Of a DNA stretch of 64,000 bases, positions 1-10,109 are shown in pieces. The translations under genes and the position numbers were made by a program. How positions within the stretch are numbered: the first letter of the stretch is position 1; each line of letters opens with the position of its first letter. Below the pieces are notes generated by a model. The model did not search any database and was not told the DNA's origin. It saw only the letters and a list, made by a program, of their open reading frames with translations. The DNA lies in assembly GCA_002786025.1 (NCBI GenBank), contig NHNW01000009.1:953027-1017026 (forward strand). Direction: 5' to 3'. This DNA comes from Zasmidium citrigriseum (Eukaryota; Ascomycota; Dothideomycetes; Mycosphaerellales; Mycosphaerellaceae).

Positions 1-1847
1 ATCGCCCTGAGCGGGCTCCGTTCCACAATGGAGTCACATCACACCCGCAAGATCGACCCCACTTTAGCAGTTCACAAGCGGAGCGCGAAAGAATGTCTCA
101 AGGACCACCTAGATTTCAGCCTGGCGGATTTGGCGGTCCTTTGCGCGAAGAGCAAAGCTCGTTGTTTCGACCAGCTTGCCAGCCGACATCACATCCGGCT
201 CCTGACAGTGCCCGAGAATCTATAGAGGGGAGGGCACAAGACATGCGCCGACAGCTTTCTCGACCATCGCCTGGTCCCGGGGACCCATTGTCGGTGGAAC
301 GAAATCGCAATGGATTTGTGGACCGCCCAATGACACTCGAGGAACACCAGAGAAATGACATGTTGCATCGTGGACAATTACGAAAAGAAAGCGAAGGATC
401 TGTTCATCGCGCTGTTCTCAACATCAGCCCGGAGTTGAATCGCAAAGGTCGAAACTCGCCCCTTCCGCAGGCCGTACAAGGAGCCCAACCTAGGCATATT
501 GGACCCGGCGGCGACAATCCTGGCATCAAGATGGAATTTGGCCGCATGTTCTCGGGTCTCGGATCTGGCGCTGGCAGCGGCACCCCCAATCCCCACCACG
601 CCATGAACGGAGTATCAACACCCTCACGTATGATGAGTCCATCATCACGGCATGTTGACGGTCATGATTTGGTTCGATCAGCTGTTGCGGAAATTGACCA
701 AAGGAGAAGTGGCTCCAAAGCTGGATCTAGAGCAGGCAGAAGGAATCGACGTCGTTCCAGGGATGACATCGAAAACCAGGACGCCGACGGCAGACACACT
801 CCTGACTTGCAGCGCAACAAGCGCGCAAAGACCAATCAACCTGCGCATCATCATCATCACCACATGCATCCGCACCACCACCATCACCACCATCACAACC
901 TTCACGAGATCAACGACCCCACTTCCGGTTCTTTCATCATGCATCGCGTTCCCTCCAATTCGGGTGCTCCTCCGCCAATGATGAATCAAGGGCCTCACCA
1001 TCACCACCATGCTCACCCTGGACATCATCACCACCATCCACCTCGAGCTGCGCCCCCGGCACGAAAGCCCTTGACAACGATTCACAACGAGAAGGTAATC
1101 AGTGAATGTTCGAGCAAGCCACGAAAGCATCTTGGATCACAGCTCTACACGACCGAAGTGTCAATGCCGCCTGCTACTAGCACGCCTGTGGACGCCAGCA
1201 TCAAGTTCAGCAGCAAAATGAAGCCAATCCCGGTGTTTCAGGGACAGGAAAATTGTACATTTACTGTTCGAGTGCCCCGATATTATATCACTCCAAGCGA
1301 TCCAAGGTCCGACAAAGTCTCAAGTCTAGAGGAGATATGCAAACATCGGAATCTCTGGGGTACCGAAATCTATACGGACGACTCTGATGTGGTAGCCGCT
1401 GCAGTCCACTCCGGCTGGATCAAAGGGGACTTTGGCGAGTATAACGAAGACATCCGCGAAGTCTGCGACAACGATTCGGAACGTGACGGTGACGAGGAAG
1501 TACCATCTTCGCTCCAGACGAGACCAAGCCGACCTGTTAAGATTCCCCCAGGCTGCGACGCTCACATAACCGTCCTTATACTGCCACCTCTGCAATCGTA
1601 TACAGGGGTTAATCAGCATCACATTCGATCACGGGATTGGAAAGATACTCACGACGGGATGTCGTACATGATCCACAGTATTGACTTTGTCGACGAAGGG
1701 TCATCGAGTCGATTCGTGGAGCGCAGTGGCGCCGCGAGGAAGAAGAGAATCGCAATGGAAGAAGCAAACAGGAGAGAGGAAGCTGCAGCAGGCCTGCTGA
1801 TGTTTGCTAACGGCAATGGATCGGGGACTGTGCGAGTAGGAGCATAA
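1..1847 (+). CDS. rxt3: RXT3-family subunit of the Rpd3 large histone deacetylase complex (5' partial)
   Basis: Rxt3 is a nuclear subunit of the large Rpd3 deacetylase complex, which represses transcription. The C-terminal third carries the family domain: a RYYITPSDPRS stretch, then LWGTEIYTDDSDVVAAAVHSGWI, then a beta-rich part (HITVLILPPL) and SRDWKDTHDGMSY. The N-terminal half is low complexity, with basic patches (GRRNRRRSRDD, RNKRAKTN) that could act as nuclear localisation signals and three histidine runs at about 850-1040. The first ATG is at 93, but the same frame is open without a stop to the left edge (from position 3) and its codons read like protein, so the true start probably lies outside the window. 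It ends in TAA at 1845-1847. Family assignment is from motif recognition. RRG9 follows on the same strand 287 bp downstream. Confidence 0.88.
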   Translation, partial: RPERAPFHNGVTSHPQDRPHFSSSQAERERMSQGPPRFQPGGFGGPLREEQSSLFRPACQPTSHPAPDSARESIEGRAQDMRRQLSRPSPGPGDPLSVERNRNGFVDRPMTLEEHQRNDMLHRGQLRKESEGSVHRAVLNISPELNRKGRNSPLPQAVQGAQPRHIGPGGDNPGIKMEFGRMFSGLGSGAGSGTPNPHHAMNGVSTPSRMMSPSSRHVDGHDLVRSAVAEIDQRRSGSKAGSRAGRRNRRRSRDDIENQDADGRHTPDLQRNKRAKTNQPAHHHHHHMHPHHHHHHHHNLHEINDPTSGSFIMHRVPSNSGAPPPMMNQGPHHHHHAHPGHHHHHPPRAAPPARKPLTTIHNEKVISECSSKPRKHLGSQLYTTEVSMPPATSTPVDASIKFSSKMKPIPVFQGQENCTFTVRVPRYYITPSDPRSDKVSSLEEICKHRNLWGTEIYTDDSDVVAAAVHSGWIKGDFGEYNEDIREVCDNDSERDGDEEVPSSLQTRPSRPVKIPPGCDAHITVLILPPLQSYTGVNQHHIRSRDWKDTHDGMSYMIHSIDFVDEGSSSRFVERSGAARKKRIAMEEANRREEAAAGLLMFANGNGSGTVRVGA

Positions 1848-2134
1848 GACATGCAGAGCAGATCTACCAGTCGCTCGGCGACGACCAGCTAAAGAAGACG
1901 GCGATTTTCATGGCTGAATTTGACAAACACGAATACAACGTTTAGCAAAAGATATCCTGTATGAATTGTATGAGCTACGGCCTGTAGTCATGAAATGTAA
2001 AAGTTGCAGATGTCCTTCACAATCTTCTTCTGCTCTGTCTCTCGCGCGAATCTCGGCTAAAGTGAGTGAATCTTTGAATCCCCCGAACCTCCGCTGTTGA
2101 ACTTCCCTCTCTTTTACAACCCACAGCCACCAAC

Positions 2135-3403
2135 ATGCATCGCTGCAAATGCTCCACGAGAGCCCTGGAGAGCTTCATCGAAGACTTCGCCGGTCTCAAT
2201 CTTCGCCAAGAGCGAGCGCGTCGATTCTTTCAGCAGCACCACCGAAGATTCACATCGCGACTTTCCCTACGGCAGTCAGAGTTCTCGAACGAGGAACGTA
2301 GAGCAGCAGACGAGGCTTTCGACAATGTTCATGTGCCCGATGAGCTACTGGGAAAATGGGCGGGGACGAATCCTGGGGCGAGGGGTGTGAAGTGTGTGCT
2401 TTCGGGAGGTCTCAATGAAGAGAAGGTGGTCGAGCAAGAGGGAACGGGGACTGCGCTTGAAAGGCCTGCAAGAGTTGGACATGAGGTATCACGGCCTATG
2501 CTTGAGATTCCTGCGATTTCGCAACACATGCCATTGCCCAGGACCGAAGAGCCTACTACGAGGAGGACGAAGCCCTGTGTATCTGCGAGGCAATTGAGAA
2601 AGCTACGGAGGATTGAAGAGGGGAAACATCCACTGGGAAGGAGCAAGGATGCACAGAATGTGGAGGAAGCCATGACGTCGTGGGATAAGGTCTTGGAGAA
2701 AGTTGACGGGATTGAGAACTCGGAGGGTCTCAACAATGATGCGGTCGAAGAGGATATTTTGGAGAGGAAGGGAAAGAACACGGGGACCGAGAATGAAGGA
2801 GATGTGGAGAATATTCTGAAGATGTTGGGTGTGGAGAGCAGAGATGCTGCCCAAAAGTCGAAGACGAAGACGGCCAAGTCAGACTCCAAAGACACATCGT
2901 CCACCAAGCCCTCTCCAAAACCCAAGAAAGAATCCTGGCAAATCTCCAAATCCGCGCTCAAAGCCAAATTCGGCGAAGCCGGCTGGCAGCCACGCAAACG
3001 ACTCTCTCCGGACACCCTTGAAGGCATCCGCGCCCTTCACGCCTCCGACCCGACGACCTACTCTACCGCGACGCTGGCCACGCACTTCCAGATCACGCCG
3101 GAGGCGATTCGAAGGATTTTGAAGTCCAAATGGCAGCCTAGTTCGGAGGAGTCGGAGAAGAGGATGGAGAGGTGGGAGAGACGGGGCGCGAGGAAGTGGG
3201 GCGAGATGGCGGAGCAGGGGATGAGGCCGCCGAAGAGGTGGAGGGCTATGGGGGTTGGGAAGGCGGATGATGAGAGAAATGGTGGGGAGAAGAAAAGGAG
3301 CAGTGGGAAGAGGAAGACGGTAGGGGAGAGGAAGTGGGATGAGGCTGTTGATGCGGCGGATCGGTTGCCAATGGAAGGCAGCTTTGCGGATAGGATCTTG
3401 TAA
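2135..3403 (+). CDS. rrg9: Mitochondrial RRG9 / neugrin-like protein
   Basis: RRG9 is a mitochondrial protein needed for respiratory growth and mitochondrial genome maintenance in yeast; its animal relative neugrin acts on mitochondrial rRNA. The single-exon 422-aa product has the diagnostic block near residues 268-335: [32 protein letters not shown], and a helix-turn-helix-like end [11 protein letters not shown]. The N-terminus ([15 protein letters not shown]) is basic and fits a targeting sequence. The middle (about 100-260) is acidic, charged and poorly conserved, and the tail after the core is lysine/arginine rich. It is longer than yeast RRG9, as usual in filamentous fungi. The start is the first ATG after an in-frame stop. 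No intron is needed. Confidence 0.9.
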   Translation: MHRCKCSTRALESFIEDFAGLNLRQERARRFFQQHHRRFTSRLSLRQSEFSNEERRAADEAFDNVHVPDELLGKWAGTNPGARGVKCVLSGGLNEEKVVEQEGTGTALERPARVGHEVSRPMLEIPAISQHMPLPRTEEPTTRRTKPCVSARQLRKLRRIEEGKHPLGRSKDAQNVEEAMTSWDKVLEKVDGIENSEGLNNDAVEEDILERKGKNTGTENEGDVENILKMLGVESRDAAQKSKTKTAKSDSKDTSSTKPSPKPKKESWQISKSALKAKFGEAGWQPRKRLSPDTLEGIRALHASDPTTYSTATLATHFQITPEAIRRILKSKWQPSSEESEKRMERWERRGARKWGEMAEQGMRPPKRWRAMGVGKADDERNGGEKKRSSGKRKTVGERKWDEAVDAADRLPMEGSFADRIL

Positions 3404-3559
3404 GAGGAGATCAGATGAGAAGGACGACGTTTCGACCCGTGAGAGCCTACTTCCGACCTACACCCACCGTGCAAGAACATTTCGGGTCGCCGTCATCTTC
3501 ACCACAAGCTTTGGTAGCTATCGTGGAAATGCCGCCTCGACACCGCTCTCATCATAGAC

Positions 3560-4167
3560 CCCTCTTCTTCGTCCTGGGCTAGTCCGTCGACGCGCTCTGC
3601 ACCACCTTCTGGCGTAGCCTTTACCCCTAATGTGGAAGGTCGAGCATCATCCAGACTCATGGACTGCACAGAGCCCCCAATAGCCGGAGAGGGCAGGTCT
3701 CCAAATGCCTGCCAGTCCCGGCAGAATGGGCACCCCGACCCCGTGGTTCGAGTTGAGCCTAATCAAGGACGAACTCCGTTCCGTTCATCGACGTCCACTT
3801 GAGCGATTCTCCCCTCGTTCGACAAGTGGCTGCTCCAAAATGCCGAAACCAGGCGTTTGCCTCCGCCTTCATCCCTCGCGGTGGACAAAGGAAGCACATC
3901 ATGTTCATCAAGGAGCGGAGGGGAGACCCTCCCAATCTACGCAGTGAAATGCAACACTTCATAACTTCCGTCGTCTCTCGCCACAAACCCGCCAAGCCCC
4001 TCGCCATCCTCACGAAAGAGCCGCAACCAGCGAAAGCGAACTTCTCGCTTCTCTCGTCTACACATACCCCAGTACCACAAGAACCGTTCGTAAGGCCCAA
4101 AGTCAAAACATACGCTGCTGCAACTCTCCAAGCAATACGATCCTTACGAAGCAATAGAAGCGAATAA
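3560..4167 (+). pseudogene. Possible decayed or unrecognised small gene
   Basis: Two protein-like open stretches lie here on the plus strand but in different frames. The first, about 3560-3803, has a bias like disordered fungal protein and ends in TGA at 3801-3803. The second, about 3799-4167, includes a basic segment (GGQRKHIMFIKERRGD) and opens only with a TTG. They join by a one-base frame change, and I see no convincing GT-AG intron between them. It may be a frameshifted relic, a gene with introns I failed to place, or chance. I recognise no family. The rest of the 3404-4488 interval holds only the promoter of the next gene. Confidence 0.22.
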
Positions 4168-4390
4168 TTTGGTAAAGCACCGAGGCAACTCGTTAGAACT
4201 TACTCGAAGAGCGGGCTTGGCAGTGACTTAGAGTTTGGGGGTATGGCATGACCACGTGTGTGGCTGCGAATTGTTCTTGCGAGATGTGAATTCGGATGCT
4301 ATTGATCCGGGGAGGATTCTTTGGATCTTTGATCATTTGATGGGGGTGCGGAGTGTGGAGAGAGGAGATGGGGTAGTGGATACGAGGCGG

Positions 4391-4398
4391 TATATATC
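4391..4398 (+). promoter_or_regulatory. TATA box of the small secreted protein gene
   Basis: TATATATC lies 91 bp upstream of the ATG at 4489, followed by a pyrimidine-rich leader with CTCTCTTC. This arrangement is common at strongly regulated fungal genes. Confidence 0.55.
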
Positions 4399-4488
4399 TT
4401 GATCATCTCCTCTCTTCTACAAACGATCAGATAAACCATCACCAAGCCAAATAACTGTTGTACATCCATCGAACGATCAACCACCAAG

Positions 4489-4759
4489 ATGCAGTTCCAA
4501 ACCACCATCGCCTTCTTCCTCGCCCTCATCACCTTCTCCGTCGCCGCGCCTCTCGAAGTCGAAGAACGTCAATTGAACGGCATCCTTCTGTGTCCGTTGA
4601 CTGGCACGCCGCTGTGTGAGACTCAGTGCCAGTTGCTTACGCAGTCTTGTGGGCAGTGTGCTCCTAACAAGTAAGATTCTGAACATTTGTCGTTGGAGAG
4701 AGTTGGCTGACATTCGTGATAGCAAATGCTACTGCTGCAATGGAACGATCCTGAACTAG
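4489..4759 (+). CDS. Small secreted cysteine-rich protein (effector-like)
   Basis: Spliced CDS join(4489..4670,4723..4759), 72 aa. The intron (4671-4722, 52 nt) has donor GTAAGA, branch CTGAC and acceptor ATAG; splicing replaces a premature TAA with an ending KCYCCNGTILN. Residues 1-20 form a signal peptide (MQFQTTIAFFLALITFSVAA), followed by a short acidic pro-like segment (PLEVEERQ). The remaining 45 residues hold eight cysteines, including a CYCC tail, so four disulfides are possible. Small, secreted and cysteine-rich fits the fungal effector or antimicrobial class, but I recognise no named family and function is unknown. A TATA box precedes it. It has no detectable paralogue in the window. 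Confidence 0.82.
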
Positions 4760-5009
4760 AGAGCGAAGGTATTTTGAGGCGTTGAAGGACTTTCGTTGGG
4801 AAGAGCATGCATTCTCAGGATAACGGTACTGGTTATGAAGGATATACCTATGTGGCTATGAGGCATTAGCATTATTGCGAAGGCTATCTATATGGTATCT
4901 GCATCCAAGGCAATGTGCATCTGTATGTGTATCGTCTCGTTAAAGTGGTCGTCCATTCGTCGAAACGTATCGTCGTCGCTTGGTCGGGGTCGTGTCTGAT
5001 GTACAAGAG

Positions 5010-6960
5010 TCATGTCGACCAATGCAGTTGCATATGAAACGCTTTGATGTTGTCGGCGACGACCACTATAAGATCGATCAGTCTCTAGTACGACCTTCAA
5101 GTCCTGTTTCGGGTACTCACCGATCCAAAGCAACAACATAATCGTAGGAACGACCCACGGGCTCGAAATGAAGTTATAGTAACGCTTATTGTTTCCAACA
5201 GCCAACAGTGCCAGCATACAGAGCACGAAACCTACAAGCAAACTGGCCACTGAACGTGCCCATTCGCGACGGGCAGCTCTGAAGTCAGTGACCGCCTTGA
5301 CCAAGACGCAGAGCGCGACAACGAAACCCAGCGTGATGAAGAGGTAGATGAAGGTGATTTCGAAGACGTGAGCAGTCTGCAGAATCTTATCCAGTCCTTT
5401 GTAGATATCTTCGAAATCATCCGGCGAGAAGATTTTAGGACTGTAGAGACGATCAACCGCGTCAGCATAGTTCTTCTTCGAGCCGCCGAACCCCGCGGAG
5501 CCGAAGATGGAGTTGAAGCAGGTGGTGTAGAGGAATGCGATGGCAGTAAGGGCGTCGCTGAAAGCTCCGTTACTCTCGCTGCCGCGGGTGATGTAAGTCG
5601 CTGCTTCGCGGATGTCCCAGATGTTGTTCAGGCCGTCGATGGCAGTGCCGAAGCTCTTGGAGCTTTGCAAGGTCTTGAAGACGATGTCTTGGGCGGTGAC
5701 GTTCCAGGCTTCTGCAGTATCTTGGAAGGAGTTGTCAACGAGGGATCCCCATTCGTAGTAGAAGTTGTTGAGGTCGTTGCGAGCGATGACGGCTGCTCGC
5801 CAGATGATACATTGATTGAGCCCTTCGACGGCAAGGACCATGCTGAGGTGTAGTGGGAAGTGGAACAGAGACCAAGCGCATTGCCGGAGCCCGAATTGTT
5901 TATGCTCGAGCCAGTCTTGGGGCATGCGGTCGAAATACATCATGTACATGTAGTACACAACGAGGAGGGCGCAGACAATGGCTCCCACGACCGAGCTTTG
6001 CCACGTGAAGAGTTTGGACTGGGCGATGAATTGGCATTGCTTTGCGATGCCGATGACACCTTCACCCAGAATGATCAGCGTCAGTAGTGCCATTCTTTCC
6101 TGGAGATGGGTTGGTTGTGTGCGAAAGAGTTTCCAGAAGTGCACTGCCCAAGTGACGACGGCTGTCTCGACGGCTGCGACGACGTACCAGGCCACGAATG
6201 AGTGATTCCGCGCATGCGTCGAGGGGTCGACGACTTCGGGAGCGCTGTCATCGGGAGTTGCGTCGGGCTGAAAGCTCCAATACAGGCCAAGGTAGACGAG
6301 AGCCGCCACAAAGTAGGTCACTACCACAACGATAATTGGTCTCCTCTCGTTTCCTTGCTGGTCTATTAGTCGATATTTTCTCGAGAACCATAGCAGTTGC
6401 AGATACTGCAAAGCGAGGACCAGGCGGCTGGCCATCAGAACCAATGTCAGACTTCGAAAGTACGTGTGCGGAATGAGTGAGCTCCACTCATCGACGACTT
6501 CCCCGATGTCGAATCGTGGACCGATGCTGGCGAAGCCGATCATGATGCTGGCAACTAGATCAGGGAAATCTAGCAGATGGGTCAAGCGTGTAAATACATA
6601 CCCAAAATGTAGAACCTTGCAAACACGCTCGACTAAGCTGTCCTTCGAGAATCGGGAGTCGAAGAAGCCGACATGGTACCAGGTAAACCAGATGATGCCG
6701 AAGAACCCGATGTACTGCGCAAGTGTGACCTCGTCGTTGACTTCATGGATGTAGGTAAAGACGGTGAGATTCGACACAAAGAAGAGGTCGTAGAAGAGCT
6801 CGGCATTAGTGACTTGAAGATCATCGTTCTCAGGCTTCTCGATGGTCGACGAATCGTCTGAGTCATCTATTGCTTGGTTGAGCCGGTTGCTGTAGAGATC
6901 GAAAGGGAGAAGAGGGTTTGCAAAGACTGGTAGATGAGCTGGTTCTGGCCGGGGCGCCAT
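5010..6960 (-). CDS. LtrA-type (low temperature requirement A) multi-pass membrane protein
   Basis: Spliced CDS complement(join(5010..5065,5121..6960)), 631 aa. The LtrA family is widespread in bacteria and fungi; no biochemical role is firmly established. Family signatures near the N-terminus are ELFYDLFFVSNLTVF (about residue 54) and FFGIIWFTWYHVGFFDSRF; later come LTLIILGEGVIGIAKQ and about ten hydrophobic segments. The start is the ATG at 6960 (MAPRPEPAHL); the frame runs open upstream to 7233, but that part is not family-like. A 55-nt intron near the 3' end (5066-5120: GTGAGT donor, CTGAT branch, TATAG acceptor) joins WVVPTIMLLLWI to VVVADNIKAF, completing the last membrane segment. Without splicing the frame would run to 4888 with a non-family tail. 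Confidence 0.87.
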
Positions 6961-7721
6961 GGCTTGTATCACAAGATTAGTGGACTTCGAGAGGACATTT
7001 CTACTCACCGTGGGTCGAGACCACGCAGACCTCTTATCTTGTCCTCTTGTAATCGCACAGCGTGGGCTGTCGTCGTTCTCCAACGCCCGACATGTCTTAT
7101 GCAGGATCCGCTCGCTTTGTTTGCAATCGTAGCCGTACGCTGAGGGCGAACACTGCAGGTGCGGTAAAGCCGTCACCGGTATCAAGCCAGTCTGGGGGCC
7201 ACTTCTCTCAGCTCGTGCGACGGGTCGTGGCAAGGACGCATCTGGGTGCTATTGTAGCGAGGCTGCACGCATCCGATCAGTCGTGTACAGAGCAAGCGCG
7301 CTATAATTTGACATCGGAGACGCCATCAGGTCGTTCAAGTGGTCGCAAAGATAAGCAGCTGGAGTCAAGAAAGCCTTGCATAGCCCATTGCTTCTGCAGC
7401 TAAGCTCTGCTTATGTTGTACAGCATGGAAAGCGTGGCCACAGCTCGTTCAATTGAGGCGGTACGCGTTCGGCATGCCGGATCTCTCGCCCGAGTGAGCG
7501 TGCACACAAAGTTAGCATTCGGTAAGTTGACAGTAGTCCGTTTGAGTTAATAAGTGAGTTCGACAACCCAGAACCCCGTGCCATTTCGATGCACTACATA
7601 GGAGATGGAGAAGTCGTTTCCAGCATAGGCGGCCTCTGCTTTTGTGTCTTTCCGAAGTTCGTCGTTTCAAATGCCTCCTCAGTCTTTGTACAATGCCCCC
7701 AAATTCTTCAAATCTCCTCCT
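6961..7721. other. Intergenic region without recognisable genes
   Basis: This is the 5' flank of the LtrA gene (reading leftward) and the 3' flank of the MLRQ-like gene. Open frames here are short and not protein-like. I see no RNA gene or repeat. Confidence 0.6.
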
Positions 7722-8163
7722 CTAGTGTTCTTTCTGCGGGCCTTGTCGGTAAAGTCGGAGAGTCTTGTCCACGGCGAGTTTGCGGCCCAAGCTGTACACA
7801 GCGGCGAGGATGGCAGCTGCCAGCACAACACCCAGAGGAATCAACTCCGGGGGAATCTTCTTGAGCGTACGCAGGCGCTGGGAAATGGTGTGGGCTGAGG
7901 TATTCGTTAGTTTGTAGGGTCTTTGGTTCGGTTGTAAGTGCTCAAGTACCGCGTTGCTCCTCAGCCTACAGCACAGTCAATACATGGACTTTTCACATGC
8001 TAATCGCGGCTATACATACCGGAGCCTTTGCCATTCTGAGACCAGAGGTCCTGAAGCCCCTCGTGCCTTGGTTGCGGAGCATTGGCACGGCGCGTGTCCG
8101 GAGCATGGCGGTCGCTGGCTGCATGCGCAGCATATTCGAGGCGAGGGATCGTGTGGACTGCAT
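7722..8163 (-). CDS. MLRQ/NDUFA4-type (B12D family) small mitochondrial inner-membrane protein
   Basis: Spliced CDS complement(join(7722..7894,7950..7965,8020..8163)), 110 aa. Exon 1 gives an Arg/Ser/Met-rich presequence (MQSTRSLASNMLRMQPATAM) ending SGLRMAKAP. A 16-nt exon adds EEQR. Exon 3 gives AHTISQRLRTLKKIPPELIP, one membrane helix (LGVVLAAAILAAVYSLG) and a basic tail. This is the layout of the B12D/MLRQ family, which in animals is NDUFA4, now assigned to cytochrome c oxidase, and in fungi is often labelled a complex I MLRQ subunit. Introns are 54 and 55 nt (GTATGT/GTACTT donors; TTGAC and CTAAC branches; TAG and CAG acceptors). It is head-to-head with COX12, 241 bp apart, which fits a role in oxidative phosphorylation. 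Confidence 0.85.
7950..7965 (-). other. 16-nt microexon of the MLRQ-like gene
   Basis: The bases read GCTGAGGAGCAACGCG on the minus strand, between acceptor CTGTAG and donor GTACTT. Including them links exon 1 (phase 0) to exon 3 (needs one base) and yields APAEEQRAHTISQ. Skipping them would shift the frame, so inclusion appears obligatory. Confidence 0.8.
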
Positions 8164-8404
8164 GTCGGCGGTGCAGAGGGTGGAGCGGAGAGTCGAGGGG
8201 AGGTCGTGGGCGTTGGCAGAGCGAGGTGCATCGGATCAATCAAGCAAGCTCGAATGACCGCGCACGGACCTGCGGCAAGCTCGCCGAGCCGCTGGCAGGC
8301 GAAGGAGAAGGGCATCATTGACACTTCACCTGCCAAACACCACCACCCACTGCGCCAAAGCACCCACTCTACCCTCCGAACACCCACTCGATACCGCCGC
8401 AAAA
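8164..8404. promoter_or_regulatory. Shared divergent promoter of the MLRQ-like gene and COX12
   Basis: Only 241 bp separate the two start codons, which point away from each other. It contains a C/A-rich stretch (CACCACCCACTGCGCC) near the COX12 start. No TATA box is evident. Co-regulation of two respiratory genes is an inference. Confidence 0.6.
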
Positions 8405-8873
8405 ATGTCTGACGATGAGGAGCGCGTCACTATGCCCTTCAAGTTCGTGACTGGTACGTATCGCGCCCGCCATATCTACTCGTGGAACCATCGCTAACCA
8501 TTCTCACAGCTGGTATGTACATATGACAGACCCCGATGCCTCGAGCGATAGAATCATTGCCTTCCCGCGACGCTCCGATCTACCTTCGAGCACAATTGAC
8601 CATCTCCCTAGGCTTCGACGCCCGCTTTCCGAACCAGAACCAGACCAAGCACTGCTGGCAGAACTACGTCGATTACCACAAGTGCATCCTTGCCAAGGGC
8701 GAGGACTTCAAGCCATGCCGCCAGGTGCGAATTATCATACAAGGAGGAGAAGTATGGATCTAACGTTAACACAGTTCTTCCTCGCCTACCGTTCACTGTG
8801 CCCGGCTTCTTGGACCGCGAGATGGGACGATCAGAGAGAAGCTGGTACATTTCCGATGAAGTTGGATCAATAG
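8405..8873 (+). CDS. cox12: Cytochrome c oxidase subunit VIb (Cox12)
   Basis: Spliced CDS join(8405..8453,8510..8512,8612..8724,8775..8873), 87 aa. Cox12 is an intermembrane-space subunit on the P-side of complex IV, imported and oxidised through the Mia40 pathway. The twin-cysteine motif is complete: [12 protein letters not shown] (CX9C) and [12 protein letters not shown] (CX10C). The product begins [20 protein letters not shown], as in ascomycete homologues. Introns of 56, 99 and 50 nt all have good signals (donors GTACGT, GTATGT, GTGCGA; branches CTAAC, TTGAC, TTAAC). The second exon is only 3 nt (CTG) and supplies the Ala codon of TAGFD. Skipping it stays in frame and drops only that Ala. 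The rest of the structure is unambiguous. Confidence 0.93.
8510..8512 (+). other. Putative 3-nt microexon (CTG) of cox12
   Basis: CTG sits between acceptor TCTCACAG and donor GTATGT. The flanking introns (8454-8509 and 8513-8611) each have their own branch site. Inclusion gives codons ACT GCT GGC, encoding the T-A-G that I recall as conserved in fungal Cox12. One 158-nt intron skipping it is also in frame. Confidence 0.65.
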
Positions 8874-10109
8874 AGCATGTTTTCGGTGATGAGGAAGTGC
8901 ATACAAGGTGCAATGGGGCAATGAGATACAAATGGATAGCTTGCAGCGGCAACTCCAGCTCAATCGCAGAGTGTACATATGTGCCAAGACCGAATCGGAG
9001 CAGCTGTTTGACTTGAAGTCTTCTTCTGAAGACGTTTCTCATTCATACAGCACCACAATCCAAAGGAAAGCTCGAAGATGTGACATCGCGGAACATGATC
9101 TCGAAACCACTTTGAGTCGGAAATGACCTGGGGAACAAATCGGCCACCGCCTTGGAACGATGAGATGGATATGAAGATGAGGGCCAGTCCTCTAGCTCTT
9201 TGGCGGTCCTGATTCTTATGGGTACCAAATGATTTGTGCTCGTCAATCCGCCACCTCGACAACAGGAAAGCTCCATGATTTTGAGACACCCACACTTTTC
9301 GGCCGACGTACAATCCTTCGCGGCGATCACAAGCGAGTCGTTCCGACATCACCTCGTCCTCACACCACTTCTATCGCCATCTCTAAATGAAGTCTACAGG
9401 GCATCATAGTCTGCTTGCAGAGCGACCGAAGTCATCTGAGAAGCCTCTATGGCGTCCAAGCGCTCGCTTGCTTGGACGGGGACATAGGTCGAGCTGTGCA
9501 CTTTCCACTGACATGGCGGACTCCTGTTGTATGCAGGCATGTAATCCGTTCGCGCGACTTGTCCGTAGATGTTGTAGGACTTCTAGGCCAGGAGATGGTG
9601 CATCTCGTGAGCGACGGCCCTCGAGATAGCGATGAAGGAGAAGAGCGAGATGGCAATTTTCCGAAGGTTTCGTGCTAGACGATGAAGTGCAGAGGGCGAA
9701 CGTAGAGGGCGAACGTAGAGGGCGAACGTAGAGGGCGAACGCAGAGGGCTGGAGTACAATGTCACCCATCGAGAGTGAAGCTGCCTGAAGATACTGCAGC
9801 GAGAAGACCAGGAAAGCGACGACATCTCCGCCGAATCGACGAATCTCGGAGTATTTATTTGATCGATACTGCCTGAGCACAGTATATCTCTACACGACGA
9901 AGGTCGAGATGAAGTTGAAGTCCAGCCAGTCGTCGCTCCTGCCGTTTGTGAGTGCGCTCGCGTCACGGATGCCTGACTTCGCGCTTGCCTCCCGTCAAGT
10001 TCGACCTCACCTCATCCCAACTTCACCTCTCACAGAAACACCCACGCACCACAACTTCGCACTCCCGACCGGCCGCTCGAAACGATACTGGGCGAGCGAG
10101 ACATCAGCC
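8874..10109. other. Intergenic region with a possible decayed membrane-protein fragment
   Basis: No intact gene is supported. On the minus strand, about 9750-9945, a stretch reads like membrane protein (VVAFLVFSLQYLQAAS), recalling the SRLVLALQYLQLLWFS segment of the LtrA protein at about 6360-6420. It is interrupted by a stop and by the 13-bp repeat at 9691. A fragmentary LtrA-type relic is possible but weakly supported. From 8874 to 9400 I see only the cox12 3' flank. Confidence 0.3.
9691..9749. repeat. 13-bp tandem repeat, about 4.5 copies
   Basis: Four near-identical copies of AGAGGGCGAACGT plus a partial copy. Because 13 is not a multiple of three, the array cycles through all frames, and the minus-strand translation alternates RPLRSPS and FALYV. 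It is probably a neutral minisatellite. Confidence 0.85.

Noticed and set aside
6961..7233. N-terminal extension of the LtrA protein to an upstream ATG
   Set aside because: The extra 91 residues are Cys/Arg/Ser rich and unlike the family, and the ATG at 6960 gives the usual acidic N-terminus before ELFYDLFFV.
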